The notes under the pieces were generated by a model that saw only the letters and a list, made by a program, of their open reading frames with translations, was not told the DNA's origin and made no database searches. The translations under genes were made by a program, and so were the position numbers. A stretch of DNA of 64,000 nucleotides from CAYWNA01 sp964459305 (GTDB lineage: Bacteria; Planctomycetota; Planctomycetia; Pirellulales; Pirellulaceae), in contig CAYWNA010000019.1 of the NCBI GenBank assembly GCA_964459305.1, positions 1 to 64,000 of the forward strand. Direction: 5' to 3'. Below are positions 16,778 through 25,227 of the stretch, in pieces; the first letter of the stretch is position 1, and every line of letters starts with the position of its first letter.

Positions 16778-17065
16778 ATGAGCGAACAACTGCGTGAACG
16801 GGAATCGGAAGCAGAGGAGGTTCTGAGCTGGGCCGAATTCGCGTGTTGGACGGCGTTGGTGTTGATGCCGTTTCTGCAGTGGGTCAACGGGCCATCGGTG
16901 TCGACGGATCAGGCAGTGGTGCGCACGGCGCTCGTCATCCTGGCACTGGGTGGCGGCATCGTGCTGCGAGTCGTCAACTGGAGGCGAAAGGCGCGGTGTG
17001 ATCGTTCACGGGTTGGGCCGGAAAGGGTCCAGGATCAATCCACCACTGCGAAGCCGAACCAATGA
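16778..17065 (+). CDS. Small two-helix membrane protein
   Basis: 95 residues from ATG 16778, with a GGAG 9-10 bases upstream. Two hydrophobic helices fall at about 20-36 and 48-66 (FACWTALVLMPFLQW, ALVILALGGGIVLRVV). A basic tail follows. It starts 21 bases after the first GT39 gene. I do not recognise the family. It may be an accessory subunit of the glycosyltransferase. Confidence 0.55.
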   Translation: MSEQLRERESEAEEVLSWAEFACWTALVLMPFLQWVNGPSVSTDQAVVRTALVILALGGGIVLRVVNWRRKARCDRSRVGPERVQDQSTTAKPNQ

Positions 17066-17186
17066 GTACACCTACTTGCTGCGATTTGAACGCGTGCCCC
17101 GGGCCGGCTACTCCATCAACATCTACAACATCAGCCGGGATGACGCGAATTGTTACCGACGAAGACATGGCCTGCCGGAGACCTGA
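17061..17186 (+). pseudogene. Relic of a third GT39 C-terminus
   Basis: This frame reads YLLRFERVPRAGYSINIYNI followed by DDANCYRRRHGLPE and a stop. The C-terminus of the GT39 at 19861-21738 has YFLGFRPVDRIGYSTYIYHL followed by VNDYRRNHGLTE. The match is clear over about 40 residues. Nothing else of the gene remains, and its start overlaps the end of the small membrane protein in another frame. It shows that another GT39 gene once stood here and was deleted. Confidence 0.75.
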
Positions 17187-17189
17187 ACA

Positions 17190-18173
17190 ATGACTACCCC
17201 AAGTCACTGCGCAAGGCGTTCACGTGGCATTTTCGGACGATGTCGAGCAGGCATGACACTGGTGGAACTTCTGGTCGTGATCGCATTAGTCGCGATTCTG
17301 ATCGCCCTGCTTCTGCCGGCCATACAGTACGTGCGGGCCACGGCCCGGCGAATGCAGTGCTCTGGTCAATTCAAGCAAATTGGATTAGGGCTACAGACAT
17401 ACCACGACAATCACAGAACGTTCCCCCCCGGCGGCATTTCCCTCGCGAACTGCTGCCGCGGGCCGACCTACACGACATGGACAGTTGCGATTCTGCCCTA
17501 CGTCGAGCAACAAGATCTGTACGACCGTTACCGGCAGGATCGGCCCAACGAGCACTCTGCCAACCGGGAAGTGGTCGAGACATTCGTTCCGCTTTACATC
17601 TGCCCGTCCGACGTCAACACGGATGCTTTGGTACGGCCCGAACACGGGCCCGGCAAGTGGGAGCATTGGGCGCCGGGATCGTACAGGGCTGTCTCCGGCT
17701 CGACGACCAGCGTCGATGGTGATTGGTTTTTCGACAACCCCAATCTGCCACGGCAGATGCCGCGAAGTTGGCGCGGCGCGTTGCATGTGGTACGTCCCCG
17801 CATCGGACTACGGACGGAAAGGGTGGGCAGTATCTCTGACGGCACTACCATGACGCTGCTTGTGGGAGAATACCACACCACGTCAATGAACCGGCGACGG
17901 ACATTGTGGGCGTACAGCTACAACTCGTTCAACCAGTCATCGGTTCAGAAACAGCGCCGTACGTTGATACCGGACTACCATCAGTGCCGGCGCATACAAG
18001 GCCCCGGCGGAGACAACGCGTGTAAGCGCGGCTTTGGCAGTTTGCACGGGGGCGGGATGAACGGCCTCTTGGCAGACGGCTCAGTTAGGTTCCTGGCAAC
18101 CGATGATATCGACCTGGACGTTTGGTGGGCACTGGGGACCGTAGCCGGCGCAGAGACAGTGACCGATTTTTGA
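17190..18173 (+). CDS. DUF1559 protein with type IV prepilin-like N-terminus
   Basis: 327 residues. The prepilin cleavage motif RAG|MTLVELLVVIALVAIL places the processed G21/M22 and the conserved E26 before a 20-residue hydrophobic helix. The C-terminal DUF1559 signature (SLHGGGMNGLLADGSVRFL, then WWALGT and AGAETV) is intact. Planctomycetes encode many such proteins; they are thought to be processed by prepilin peptidase and exposed outside. It follows the GT39 relic by three bases and precedes the GT2 gene by 58. Glycosylation by neighbouring enzymes is possible but unproven. Confidence 0.9.
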   Translation: MTTPSHCARRSRGIFGRCRAGMTLVELLVVIALVAILIALLLPAIQYVRATARRMQCSGQFKQIGLGLQTYHDNHRTFPPGGISLANCCRGPTYTTWTVAILPYVEQQDLYDRYRQDRPNEHSANREVVETFVPLYICPSDVNTDALVRPEHGPGKWEHWAPGSYRAVSGSTTSVDGDWFFDNPNLPRQMPRSWRGALHVVRPRIGLRTERVGSISDGTTMTLLVGEYHTTSMNRRRTLWAYSYNSFNQSSVQKQRRTLIPDYHQCRRIQGPGGDNACKRGFGSLHGGGMNGLLADGSVRFLATDDIDLDVWWALGTVAGAETVTDF

Positions 18174-18231
18174 TTCGCTTTTGAATGCAACTTGGCTCCA
18201 ATAGGCCGTATGGACGTGGGGAAAGCCTGCA

Positions 18232-19206
18232 ATGAAGATAATCATTCAAATCCCATGCCTGAACGAGGAATCCACGCTTGAGCAAACCGTTCTCGACATT
18301 CCCCGGGAAATCCCGGGCGCAGACGACGTGGAGATTCTCGTAGTGGACGACGGCAGCGTCGACGCAACGGCAATGGTAGCGCGCGACGTGGGTGTTGATC
18401 ACATTGTCCGGCATACGGCCAACCGAGGTCTGGCGGCTGCGTTTCAAACGGGGCTGGAAGCGTCCCTTCGCCTGGGAGCGGATGTGATCGTGAACACGGA
18501 CGGAGACAATCAGTACCGGGGACCAGACATTCGGCGTCTGGTTGGGCCTATTCTGGCGGGCGAAGCAGATGTTGTGGTGGGAGACCGGCGAACCTGGACT
18601 CTAAGTCATTTTCCCATCGGCAAAAGGATCCTTCAAGTCATCGGTAGCTGGGTCGTGAGACGGCTATCCGGAACGCAGGTGCCGGACGCCGTGAGCGGAT
18701 TTCGTGCGTTTTCGCGAGAGGCGGCACGGCGGCTGAACGTGCTGACCACGTTCAGTTACACGATCGAGACATTGATACAAGCCGGAGAGTCGGGACTGAA
18801 GGTTGCATCGGTGCCCGTGCGCACTAACCCCAAGACTCGTGAATCGCGGCTGTTTCGGAGCGTACCGCAGTTCTTGATCATGTCCTTGTGGACAATGGTA
18901 CGTGTCTACGCCATGTACCATCCGCTGCGGACGTTTACGTTGCTCGGCGCGGCTCCGCTGTTTGTCGGCATTGCTGCGATACTGAGGTTCATCTACCTAT
19001 GGTATTGCGGCGAGGGGGACGGGCACGTCCAATCACTGGTGATCGGTTGCACCGCACTGCTGACCGGGTTTCTGACCATAATGATCGGGCTCATGGCACA
19101 ATTGATGGCGGCGAACCGACGACTCGTCGAGATGACGTTAGATAGACTGCGCGAACTGGACATCAATCGTGAAGAAGAACACGAGACCGTAAGCACGCAC
19201 TTCTGA
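18232..19206 (+). CDS. GT2 glycosyltransferase, polyprenyl-phosphate-sugar synthase-like
   Basis: 324 residues. The GT-A fold covers about 1-215: IIQIPCLNEE at the start, VVDDGSVDAT at 37-46 for nucleotide binding, and NTDGDNQY (D90-D92) as the DxD metal site. The C-terminal part has two membrane helices (about 230-250 and 272-295). This layout is that of dolichol- or undecaprenol-phosphate sugar synthases, which load a sugar onto the lipid carrier used by GT39 enzymes. Both GT39 genes flank it. The methyltransferase starts 15 bases after its stop. Confidence 0.87.
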   Translation: MKIIIQIPCLNEESTLEQTVLDIPREIPGADDVEILVVDDGSVDATAMVARDVGVDHIVRHTANRGLAAAFQTGLEASLRLGADVIVNTDGDNQYRGPDIRRLVGPILAGEADVVVGDRRTWTLSHFPIGKRILQVIGSWVVRRLSGTQVPDAVSGFRAFSREAARRLNVLTTFSYTIETLIQAGESGLKVASVPVRTNPKTRESRLFRSVPQFLIMSLWTMVRVYAMYHPLRTFTLLGAAPLFVGIAAILRFIYLWYCGEGDGHVQSLVIGCTALLTGFLTIMIGLMAQLMAANRRLVEMTLDRLRELDINREEEHETVSTHF

Positions 19207-19221
19207 TGTTGGCACTATCGC

Positions 19222-19848
19222 ATGGCAGAACTTGGCACAAGCGACGTTGTTGCGGGCAACTTCTACGACAAGTATCGTTCGCGCAACCCGATTCACAAAT
19301 CGCTCTTGGCGGGCTTTCTGAAGCACGCCCGGCGCCTATTGGATGTAGCGGCTCCCGCAAACATCGTTGAGGTGGGCTGCGGGCCCGGAGATCTTGCCGC
19401 CCGGCTGTTCGGGCGCTCGACGAATCCCGATGTTGACTACGCCGGGGTGGACATTTGCGAACAGCAAGTGCAACTGGCCCGATCCCGGTATCCGGAGTTT
19501 CGCTTCGCGGGAGCTTCCGCCTACCACTTGCCGTTTGACGACGACACTGTTGACGTGGTGCTTCTTTGCGAGGTGCTGGAACATCTTGACGATCCCGCTA
19601 TCGCGTTGTCCGAGGCATTTCGCGTGAGCCGTGAATTCATCCTGATCAGCGTCCCCTGGGAACCGGTTTGGCGGGTGCTGAATGTGCTTCGCGGGAAGTA
19701 TTGGAGCAAGTGGGGAAACACGCCAGGCCACATCCAGCATTTCAGCCGTCGGGCGATACGAGACCTGGTGAGCCGGCAGTTTGACATCGTGGCTGTGAGA
19801 CATCCGTTGCCGTGGACAATGATACTGGCCAAGAAGAAGACGGTTTAG
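19222..19848 (+). CDS. Class I SAM-dependent methyltransferase
   Basis: 208 residues. The SAM-binding motif VEVGCGPGD is at 49-57, the acidic end of strand 2 in YAGVDICEQQ at about 75, and LLCEVLEHLDDP at about 115-126 is typical of methyltransferase_11 proteins. Placed between GT2 and GT39, it may methylate a sugar or lipid intermediate. The substrate cannot be read from sequence. Confidence 0.82.
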   Translation: MAELGTSDVVAGNFYDKYRSRNPIHKSLLAGFLKHARRLLDVAAPANIVEVGCGPGDLAARLFGRSTNPDVDYAGVDICEQQVQLARSRYPEFRFAGASAYHLPFDDDTVDVVLLCEVLEHLDDPAIALSEAFRVSREFILISVPWEPVWRVLNVLRGKYWSKWGNTPGHIQHFSRRAIRDLVSRQFDIVAVRHPLPWTMILAKKKTV

Positions 19849-19860
19849 CGGAGCACGAGC

Positions 19861-21738
19861 ATGCGATTGTCTCGTTTTACTTTGCAGGGGCTCTCCAAGC
19901 GTCCCGTACGTTCCGTCTGCTTCCTTTTGTTAGCGATGCACGCCGTGCTGCTCGCGTGGTGCGCATGGCACGATAGCCCGACCACGGACGAAGTGGCACA
20001 TCTGCCTGCCGGTATCAGCCACTGGCGGTTTGGTCGTTTCGAGCTGTTTCGAGTCAATCCACCGTTGGTGCGCATGGTTGCTGCTTTGCCCGTGATTGCC
20101 GCAGGCGCGAAAACCGACTGGAGGGATTTCACCGAGGATCCACGTATTCGTGCCGATTCACGGGTTGGGCGCAGGTTTATGGCAGCAAATGGCCCCGAAG
20201 TGTGGCGACTCTTTGCGCTGGCACGAACGGCATGCATTCCGTTCCTTCTGCTGGGTGGCTATCTTTGCTTTCGTTGGGCGTCCGAGTTGTACGGAAAAAC
20301 GGCGGGCCTTCTGGCGATGACGCTGTGGTGCTTTTCACCCAACATCATCGCACATGGGCACTTGATCACGACAGACGCTGCCGCGACCGCCTTGGGGTTA
20401 GCCGCACATTACGCTTTCTGGCGCTGGCTTAGGTGTCCTTCTTGGCGCCAGGCGATGCTTGTGGGTGTTGCCTTGGGTTTGGCACAACTGACAAAGACCA
20501 GTTGGATTGTGCTTTTCTTGCTGTGGCCTGTCTTGGCCATGGGCTGGAACATTGCATCACTCGGCCATGGCCGTTCGCCAAGCTCACGGCGGCAGATTGT
20601 ACAGCTTGGAGCCATCTTCGCGCTGGCGCTCTACGTCATCAATCTAGGCTACGGCTTCGAGGGCACGCTCCGACCGCTTGGCAACTTCTGTTTCGTAAGT
20701 ACAGCTCTTGGCGGCGATCAGTCATGCCGCCACACCCACCATGACCGAGGGCCGATGTACAATTCTGGAACGCAGTTTTCCAGCTGCGGCAATCGTTTTT
20801 CGAGCACTCCACTCCGCCGTCTGCCCGTGCCGCTTCCCGCCAACTATGTTCAAGGAATAGACGTACAAAAGGCATTCTTCGAACGGCGGCTTTGGTCGTA
20901 CTTGGGCGGTGAGTGGCGCAAGGGAGGTTGGTGGTACTTCTACCTCTACGCGCTTGCCATCAAAGTACCACTTGGAACCTGGTTGCTCGTCTTGTTGGCA
21001 GTCGTCGCAAGGTTCTACTTGCGTCACCGTCCGATCGCACCTCGCGACGAGATCATCCTGCTGGCACCGCTGCTGACCGTGCTGGCTTTCGTCAGTCTTC
21101 AGACCGGATTCACACGGCATCTACGATATGTGTTGCCCGTGTTTCCGTACTTCTTCATTTTCGCCAGCAGCCTGGCCGCTCCTTGGATCCGCCGAAATTC
21201 ACGGATTGTTGTCGTGACCCTACTCGCGTTGTGCTGGTCGATCGGCAGCAGCCTTTGGATCTATCCCCACAGCATGTCGTACTTCAACGAACTGGTAGGC
21301 GGACCAATGCGGGGTCACAACCATCTGGGCTCTAGTAATGTAGATTGGGGACAGGATTTGCTTCACCTCAAACACTGGCTCAGGCAACACCCCGAAGCAC
21401 GCCCCGTGGGCATGTGTTACGTCCATCCCAATCTCAACCCAGAGTACTTGGGCATTGAATTCACAGCCCTTCCGCCTTCAGACGGATGGGCTGGAGCCCC
21501 CGACATGCCACCAGAAATAGACCGGCTAGGCCCGTGCCCCGGTTGGTACGCCGTGAGTGTTCGGCAGCTACACGCCCGTCAAGGAAAATACGCCTACTTC
21601 CTCGGCTTTAGACCCGTCGATCGCATCGGCTATTCCACGTACATCTATCACCTCGACGAGCAGCAAGTCAACGACTATCGCCGAAACCACGGATTGACTG
21701 AATTCCTTCCGCAAGGTCACGACGCGTCAGAAGACTAG
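19861..21738 (+). CDS. GT39/PMT-like membrane glycosyltransferase (second copy)
   Basis: 625 residues from ATG 19861, with GGAG upstream. It is a paralogue of 14957-16756 with the same blocks: TTDEVAHLPAG (D43-E44), FRVNPPLVRM, HLITTDAAAT, LRYVLPVFPY, SYFNELVGGP and WGQDLLHLKHWL. About ten membrane helices are expected. An extra loop (about 275-320) contains Cys/His-rich sequence (CRHTHHDRG, SSCGNRF) absent from the first copy. It ends 15 bases before the right-hand direct repeat. Confidence 0.85.
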   Translation: MRLSRFTLQGLSKRPVRSVCFLLLAMHAVLLAWCAWHDSPTTDEVAHLPAGISHWRFGRFELFRVNPPLVRMVAALPVIAAGAKTDWRDFTEDPRIRADSRVGRRFMAANGPEVWRLFALARTACIPFLLLGGYLCFRWASELYGKTAGLLAMTLWCFSPNIIAHGHLITTDAAATALGLAAHYAFWRWLRCPSWRQAMLVGVALGLAQLTKTSWIVLFLLWPVLAMGWNIASLGHGRSPSSRRQIVQLGAIFALALYVINLGYGFEGTLRPLGNFCFVSTALGGDQSCRHTHHDRGPMYNSGTQFSSCGNRFSSTPLRRLPVPLPANYVQGIDVQKAFFERRLWSYLGGEWRKGGWWYFYLYALAIKVPLGTWLLVLLAVVARFYLRHRPIAPRDEIILLAPLLTVLAFVSLQTGFTRHLRYVLPVFPYFFIFASSLAAPWIRRNSRIVVVTLLALCWSIGSSLWIYPHSMSYFNELVGGPMRGHNHLGSSNVDWGQDLLHLKHWLRQHPEARPVGMCYVHPNLNPEYLGIEFTALPPSDGWAGAPDMPPEIDRLGPCPGWYAVSVRQLHARQGKYAYFLGFRPVDRIGYSTYIYHLDEQQVNDYRRNHGLTEFLPQGHDASED

Positions 21739-21954
21739 TTGCACCGCCTCCCTGGCCCCATCGATCTTGCGGCTCTTCGCGCAGAGCGCGACCGGCGCCG
21801 CGGCCACCACATGCTGGCCCACCTCAGGACCGAAGCTTATCCGGCGTACCATCAGCCCATCTATCCGGCCGGTCGCGGCGACAGCGACGGGATATCCGTC
21901 CAACTCAACGAGGCGTCGATCCGGGGCTCGTATCCGAAGTCGTCGTTAGACTGA
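21739..21954 (+). pseudogene. Displaced 3' end of a carbon-nitrogen hydrolase gene
   Basis: From 21754 the frame repeats residues 269-324 of the hydrolase at 8814-9860 (PIDLAALRAERDRRRGHHM and so on), then continues with GSYPKSSLD and a stop. It has no catalytic part. This tail may be the ancestral end of the hydrolase, separated from its gene by the cassette, or the remains of a second tandem copy. Confidence 0.85.
21754..21923 (+). repeat. Right 170-bp direct repeat bounding the cassette
   Basis: Gap-free partner of 9618-9787. See the hydrolase relic entry for its coding content. Confidence 0.9.
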
Positions 21955-21984
21955 CGCCGTATCATCTACGCCTACATTCTGTTA

Positions 21985-23850
21985 TCACTTGCTTGCCAGG
22001 CCGAATCCAAAGGGATAGGCGTCGGAAATCCGTATGGGTAGGCGACCTCGTGCCTGTTGCTCGCCAAATAGCACTTCCACCGCGGCGTCGATCGAATCGG
22101 TTGCGTCGCTGAACGTGCAAAGCGAGATGGGCGGCCGAGGCAGATCGCGGAGGCTCCAGGGGTTACCGAAGTTGATCACAGCGACGGTGGCGCCGAGAGT
22201 ACCCGCTTGCCGAATGAGCTCCCGGTAGCGCGGATTCAGACGAATGGCGTCTTCGACATAGGAGCGCACGCGCGTGAATAAACCGAAGACTACGATGGCA
22301 GAGCTCTTGGCAGCGTCCAATGCCCGTTTCGTCTCGTCTGCGGGCACATCCACCGAGAGGACGATCGTTTGGGCTTCTTTCGCCCGGCGTCGGATCTGTT
22401 CATTGAGCCGGTGATTGGTAGGCGAGTGCTTCCACGCCAGGTCTTGCTCGACAGTTTCGGTACTGCCGTTACTGATGACCAGGATGTGTTGGTCGTCGCC
22501 GGCCTTCAAAGGCAGGTCGTGGTTTTCCAGCACGGTCACACTCTCGCGTGCGATGCGCCGGGCCACGGCCTGATGCTCCGGTATGGCCAGGCACTGGGGG
22601 ATTTCTTGCGCGTCGACAAACCGGTTGGCTGGCAGTCCCACCGATTGTTTCAGCTTGCACACGCGACGCACAGAGGCTTCGACTTGCGCGAGTGGTATCC
22701 GCTCCTGCCGCACGGCGCGGGCTACGGCGTCGACCGTGATTTTGGGATCGGATTGGTAGTCCTGAAGAATCAGGTCGTGGCCGGCGGCCACGGCCGCGAT
22801 GGCACCCCCCTCAATTCCATATTTGTCCTTCATGGCACGCATCGTCAGACTGTCGGATATGATCACGCCGTCAAAGCCCAGCTTTTCGCGAAGCAACCCG
22901 GTCACAATTTTTCGCGAGACGGTCGCAGGTACCTCGCGGTCCGGCTCCAGCGCCGGGTAATGGCAGTGGTTGGTGCAAATCACCGGAGCCAGCCCGCGGC
23001 GAATCAATTCCGCGAAGGGTTTCAAGTCGACGGCCTCCAGTTCAGCGAGACTGCGCGGGACTTCGGGGATGGCGATGTGCGAATCGCTGGCCGTGGCCCC
23101 ATGGCCGGGAAAGTGCATCAGCAGCGGCGCCCCACCGCCATCGATCGCGCCGCGGCATAGCTCGGCGGCCAACTCAATCACGAGCGCCGGGTCGTCGCTG
23201 AGGCTGCGGAGGTTGATGATCGGATTGTCTGGATTTGTGTTGACGTCGACGTTGGGCGTTGCGGTAAAGTGAAATCCCAGCGCGCGGGATTCCTGGGCTT
23301 CGATCTTTGCTGCCTGGTAGCAGAGCTCTTTTGATCCGGTGGCCCCCAATCGCATCGCTTGACCGAGCCGAAGGTCCGTACCGCCGCTGTAGCTAATCCC
23401 GCTCCAGCCGAATAACAATGGGTATTTCGAGAGTTTCTGAAACCGATTGGTGAACTCCGCGACCTCCGCGAGGGTTTTACTCTTGAGCGAGGGAGTCATC
23501 CCACTGATAAGGCCCTGCGCGGCGTATTTCTCCATCAGCTTCCAATCCGGCAGGCGTGCAATGACCAACTGTCCCACTTTTTCCTCGAGGGTCATTGCGT
23601 TCAAGTCGATCTCGGCCGGCGATGGTGAGCGATCTGCCGCCATCGATCGGCTGGATCCCGGAAGCCCAATGGCCGCCACAGTTCCCAAGGTCGCAGACCT
23701 GAGCAGAAACGAGCGGCGAGTGACTGATTGACCAGGTGTTGGTGCGACGTCGAAAACAGAGGCCCCTGCGTCGGGACCAGCCGTCCGTTCCAACGAGCTT
23801 TGACGTTTGGTCGTGCGTTGCATCTGATTCATCCTTACAGGTATTCTCAT
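21985..23850 (-). CDS. Tat-exported GH3 glycosidase (beta-N-acetylhexosaminidase/beta-glucosidase-like)
   Basis: 621 residues. An unusually long N-region leads to the twin-arginine motif TRRSF at 44-48 and a hydrophobic stretch at 50-65. The GH3 barrel runs from about 82 to 400: HFPGHG at 246-251, DSH at 256-258 (the NagZ-type His loop) and IISDSLTM with the nucleophile near D333. NagZ enzymes usually have KHFPGHG; here the Lys is Met (LMHFPGHG). A C-terminal alpha/beta domain extends to 621. The ATG lies directly after the stop of the upstream DUF3754 gene (TGA-ATG), with AGGA as binding site, so the two are translationally coupled. It probably releases amino sugars or glucose from glycans in the periplasm. 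Confidence 0.88.
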   Translation of the reverse strand: MRIPVRMNQMQRTTKRQSSLERTAGPDAGASVFDVAPTPGQSVTRRSFLLRSATLGTVAAIGLPGSSRSMAADRSPSPAEIDLNAMTLEEKVGQLVIARLPDWKLMEKYAAQGLISGMTPSLKSKTLAEVAEFTNRFQKLSKYPLLFGWSGISYSGGTDLRLGQAMRLGATGSKELCYQAAKIEAQESRALGFHFTATPNVDVNTNPDNPIINLRSLSDDPALVIELAAELCRGAIDGGGAPLLMHFPGHGATASDSHIAIPEVPRSLAELEAVDLKPFAELIRRGLAPVICTNHCHYPALEPDREVPATVSRKIVTGLLREKLGFDGVIISDSLTMRAMKDKYGIEGGAIAAVAAGHDLILQDYQSDPKITVDAVARAVRQERIPLAQVEASVRRVCKLKQSVGLPANRFVDAQEIPQCLAIPEHQAVARRIARESVTVLENHDLPLKAGDDQHILVISNGSTETVEQDLAWKHSPTNHRLNEQIRRRAKEAQTIVLSVDVPADETKRALDAAKSSAIVVFGLFTRVRSYVEDAIRLNPRYRELIRQAGTLGATVAVINFGNPWSLRDLPRPPISLCTFSDATDSIDAAVEVLFGEQQARGRLPIRISDAYPFGFGLASK

Positions 23851-25176
23851 TCAGTCCTGCCGAGCAACGAAAGACACCCTATCAGGCTGAGCTGCATCTG
23901 GATCGTGATGGTGGAAGTAGCTGTCCCAGGCTTGGTCTAGCGCATACAGGGCTTCCTTCAGTGGTTTGGCGCGCCAATGGCCGTCGGCGGTCTGGGCAGC
24001 GCACCCGAATCGTCCCAGCTTGGCCAGCGCATCGTGGACTTCGAAGTCGACGTCACGGCCCAGGATTTTGCTCAAGTAGTCTTCAGCCTCGACATCCAGC
24101 TGATGTGACGTCCAACCCTGCTCGTCGGCCTTCCAAAGAAGCAGGGTATACGCCAGAATCGCCTCCTGAAACTCCTGCTCCTCTGCCTCGTCAAGCACCC
24201 GGAAGATTGCGCCCGCATTGTTGTCCAGATTTTGGTAGTAGAGGCTGCGAGTCAAGTTCAGTTGGTACTTCTCCTTGGTCCTCAAGTAGCCCAGAAACGA
24301 CTTCACGCCGTAGCCCACAGTTCCCCCGATCAAGCCCAGGACGCCCAAGATCCCGTATGCGCCCGCAAAGGCCAGCAATAACGCTCCTTTGACGATCTTG
24401 AGAACCGCGATGGCGATGCCTGTCAGGGTCGGCAAGAGGATCTTTCCCCGATCCAAGAGCGTCATCGCAAAGTGCGTACCCGGGAGCAGCATGTCGAGAT
24501 CCTGCCTGGGGATGTTCTTAAACACTTTGATGTGAACAGGCTTGTTGTCGATTCCCGCTTGCGGATCCTCGTTGCTGCGCAAATGAAACACTACGACCAA
24601 CCGCTGATACAACGGAACGTCCACTTCTTGTACTCGGTAGTACGTCTGCCAGGAGCGACGTGTGCGCCGTTCAACTGCTTCGCCCCGAACGTATACCTCT
24701 AGCCGGTCAAAGACCTCGAAATCAACCTGCAAACGAACGCCCCAGTCGCTGGCTACACCCACCGCCTGATCGATCTCCTCCCGGGACAGGCGTCGGTAAT
24801 TTGCTCGTTGAAGAAGCTCAGTGAACCTGTCGAACAGTACGGGAACGAGGCGTTGTCTTTCGTCGTCGTTTAGCCTCTCCAACTCCTGTGTGACGGCATC
24901 CGGATTGAATGGCGCGTAAAGATCCTTTAAATCCTCAAGACGGATGTGGTACCTGTAGTGGATGGTTGCGGCCAACAGGATGCAGAGTTGCTCAAAGTGA
25001 TGAGGCTCTTCCTCATGTCGGCGCGCATCGTTAGCCAGCAGACGAATCAACTCGGCTTTTCGCAGGGGAATGAAGTGCTCTCGACGTAGGTTTCCTGAAT
25101 TCGCGACAGGCTCGTCTACCGCCTTCGCGACTTCGCCTGAAACCTCTCTCGCGTCGTTTTGATCGGGTTTACACAC
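23851..25176 (-). CDS. DUF3754 (TMEM143-like) membrane protein
   Basis: 441 residues. The N-terminal half is soluble and helical (REHFIPLRKAELI, then long alpha segments). A central block, FEVFDRLEVYVRGEA and DVPLYQRLVVVFHL, leads to FKNIPRQDLDMLLPG, followed by two or three membrane helices (about 258-305) and a soluble tail. This layout matches DUF3754/TMEM143 proteins, whose role is unknown. Its stop is contiguous with the GH3 start. Confidence 0.8.
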   Translation of the reverse strand: MCKPDQNDAREVSGEVAKAVDEPVANSGNLRREHFIPLRKAELIRLLANDARRHEEEPHHFEQLCILLAATIHYRYHIRLEDLKDLYAPFNPDAVTQELERLNDDERQRLVPVLFDRFTELLQRANYRRLSREEIDQAVGVASDWGVRLQVDFEVFDRLEVYVRGEAVERRTRRSWQTYYRVQEVDVPLYQRLVVVFHLRSNEDPQAGIDNKPVHIKVFKNIPRQDLDMLLPGTHFAMTLLDRGKILLPTLTGIAIAVLKIVKGALLLAFAGAYGILGVLGLIGGTVGYGVKSFLGYLRTKEKYQLNLTRSLYYQNLDNNAGAIFRVLDEAEEQEFQEAILAYTLLLWKADEQGWTSHQLDVEAEDYLSKILGRDVDFEVHDALAKLGRFGCAAQTADGHWRAKPLKEALYALDQAWDSYFHHHDPDAAQPDRVSFVARQD

Positions 25177-25227
25177 GGCTCGGCAATCACCATTCGTTTT
25201 GAGTGTCCTCTCGTCGCGCGCCCCTAT

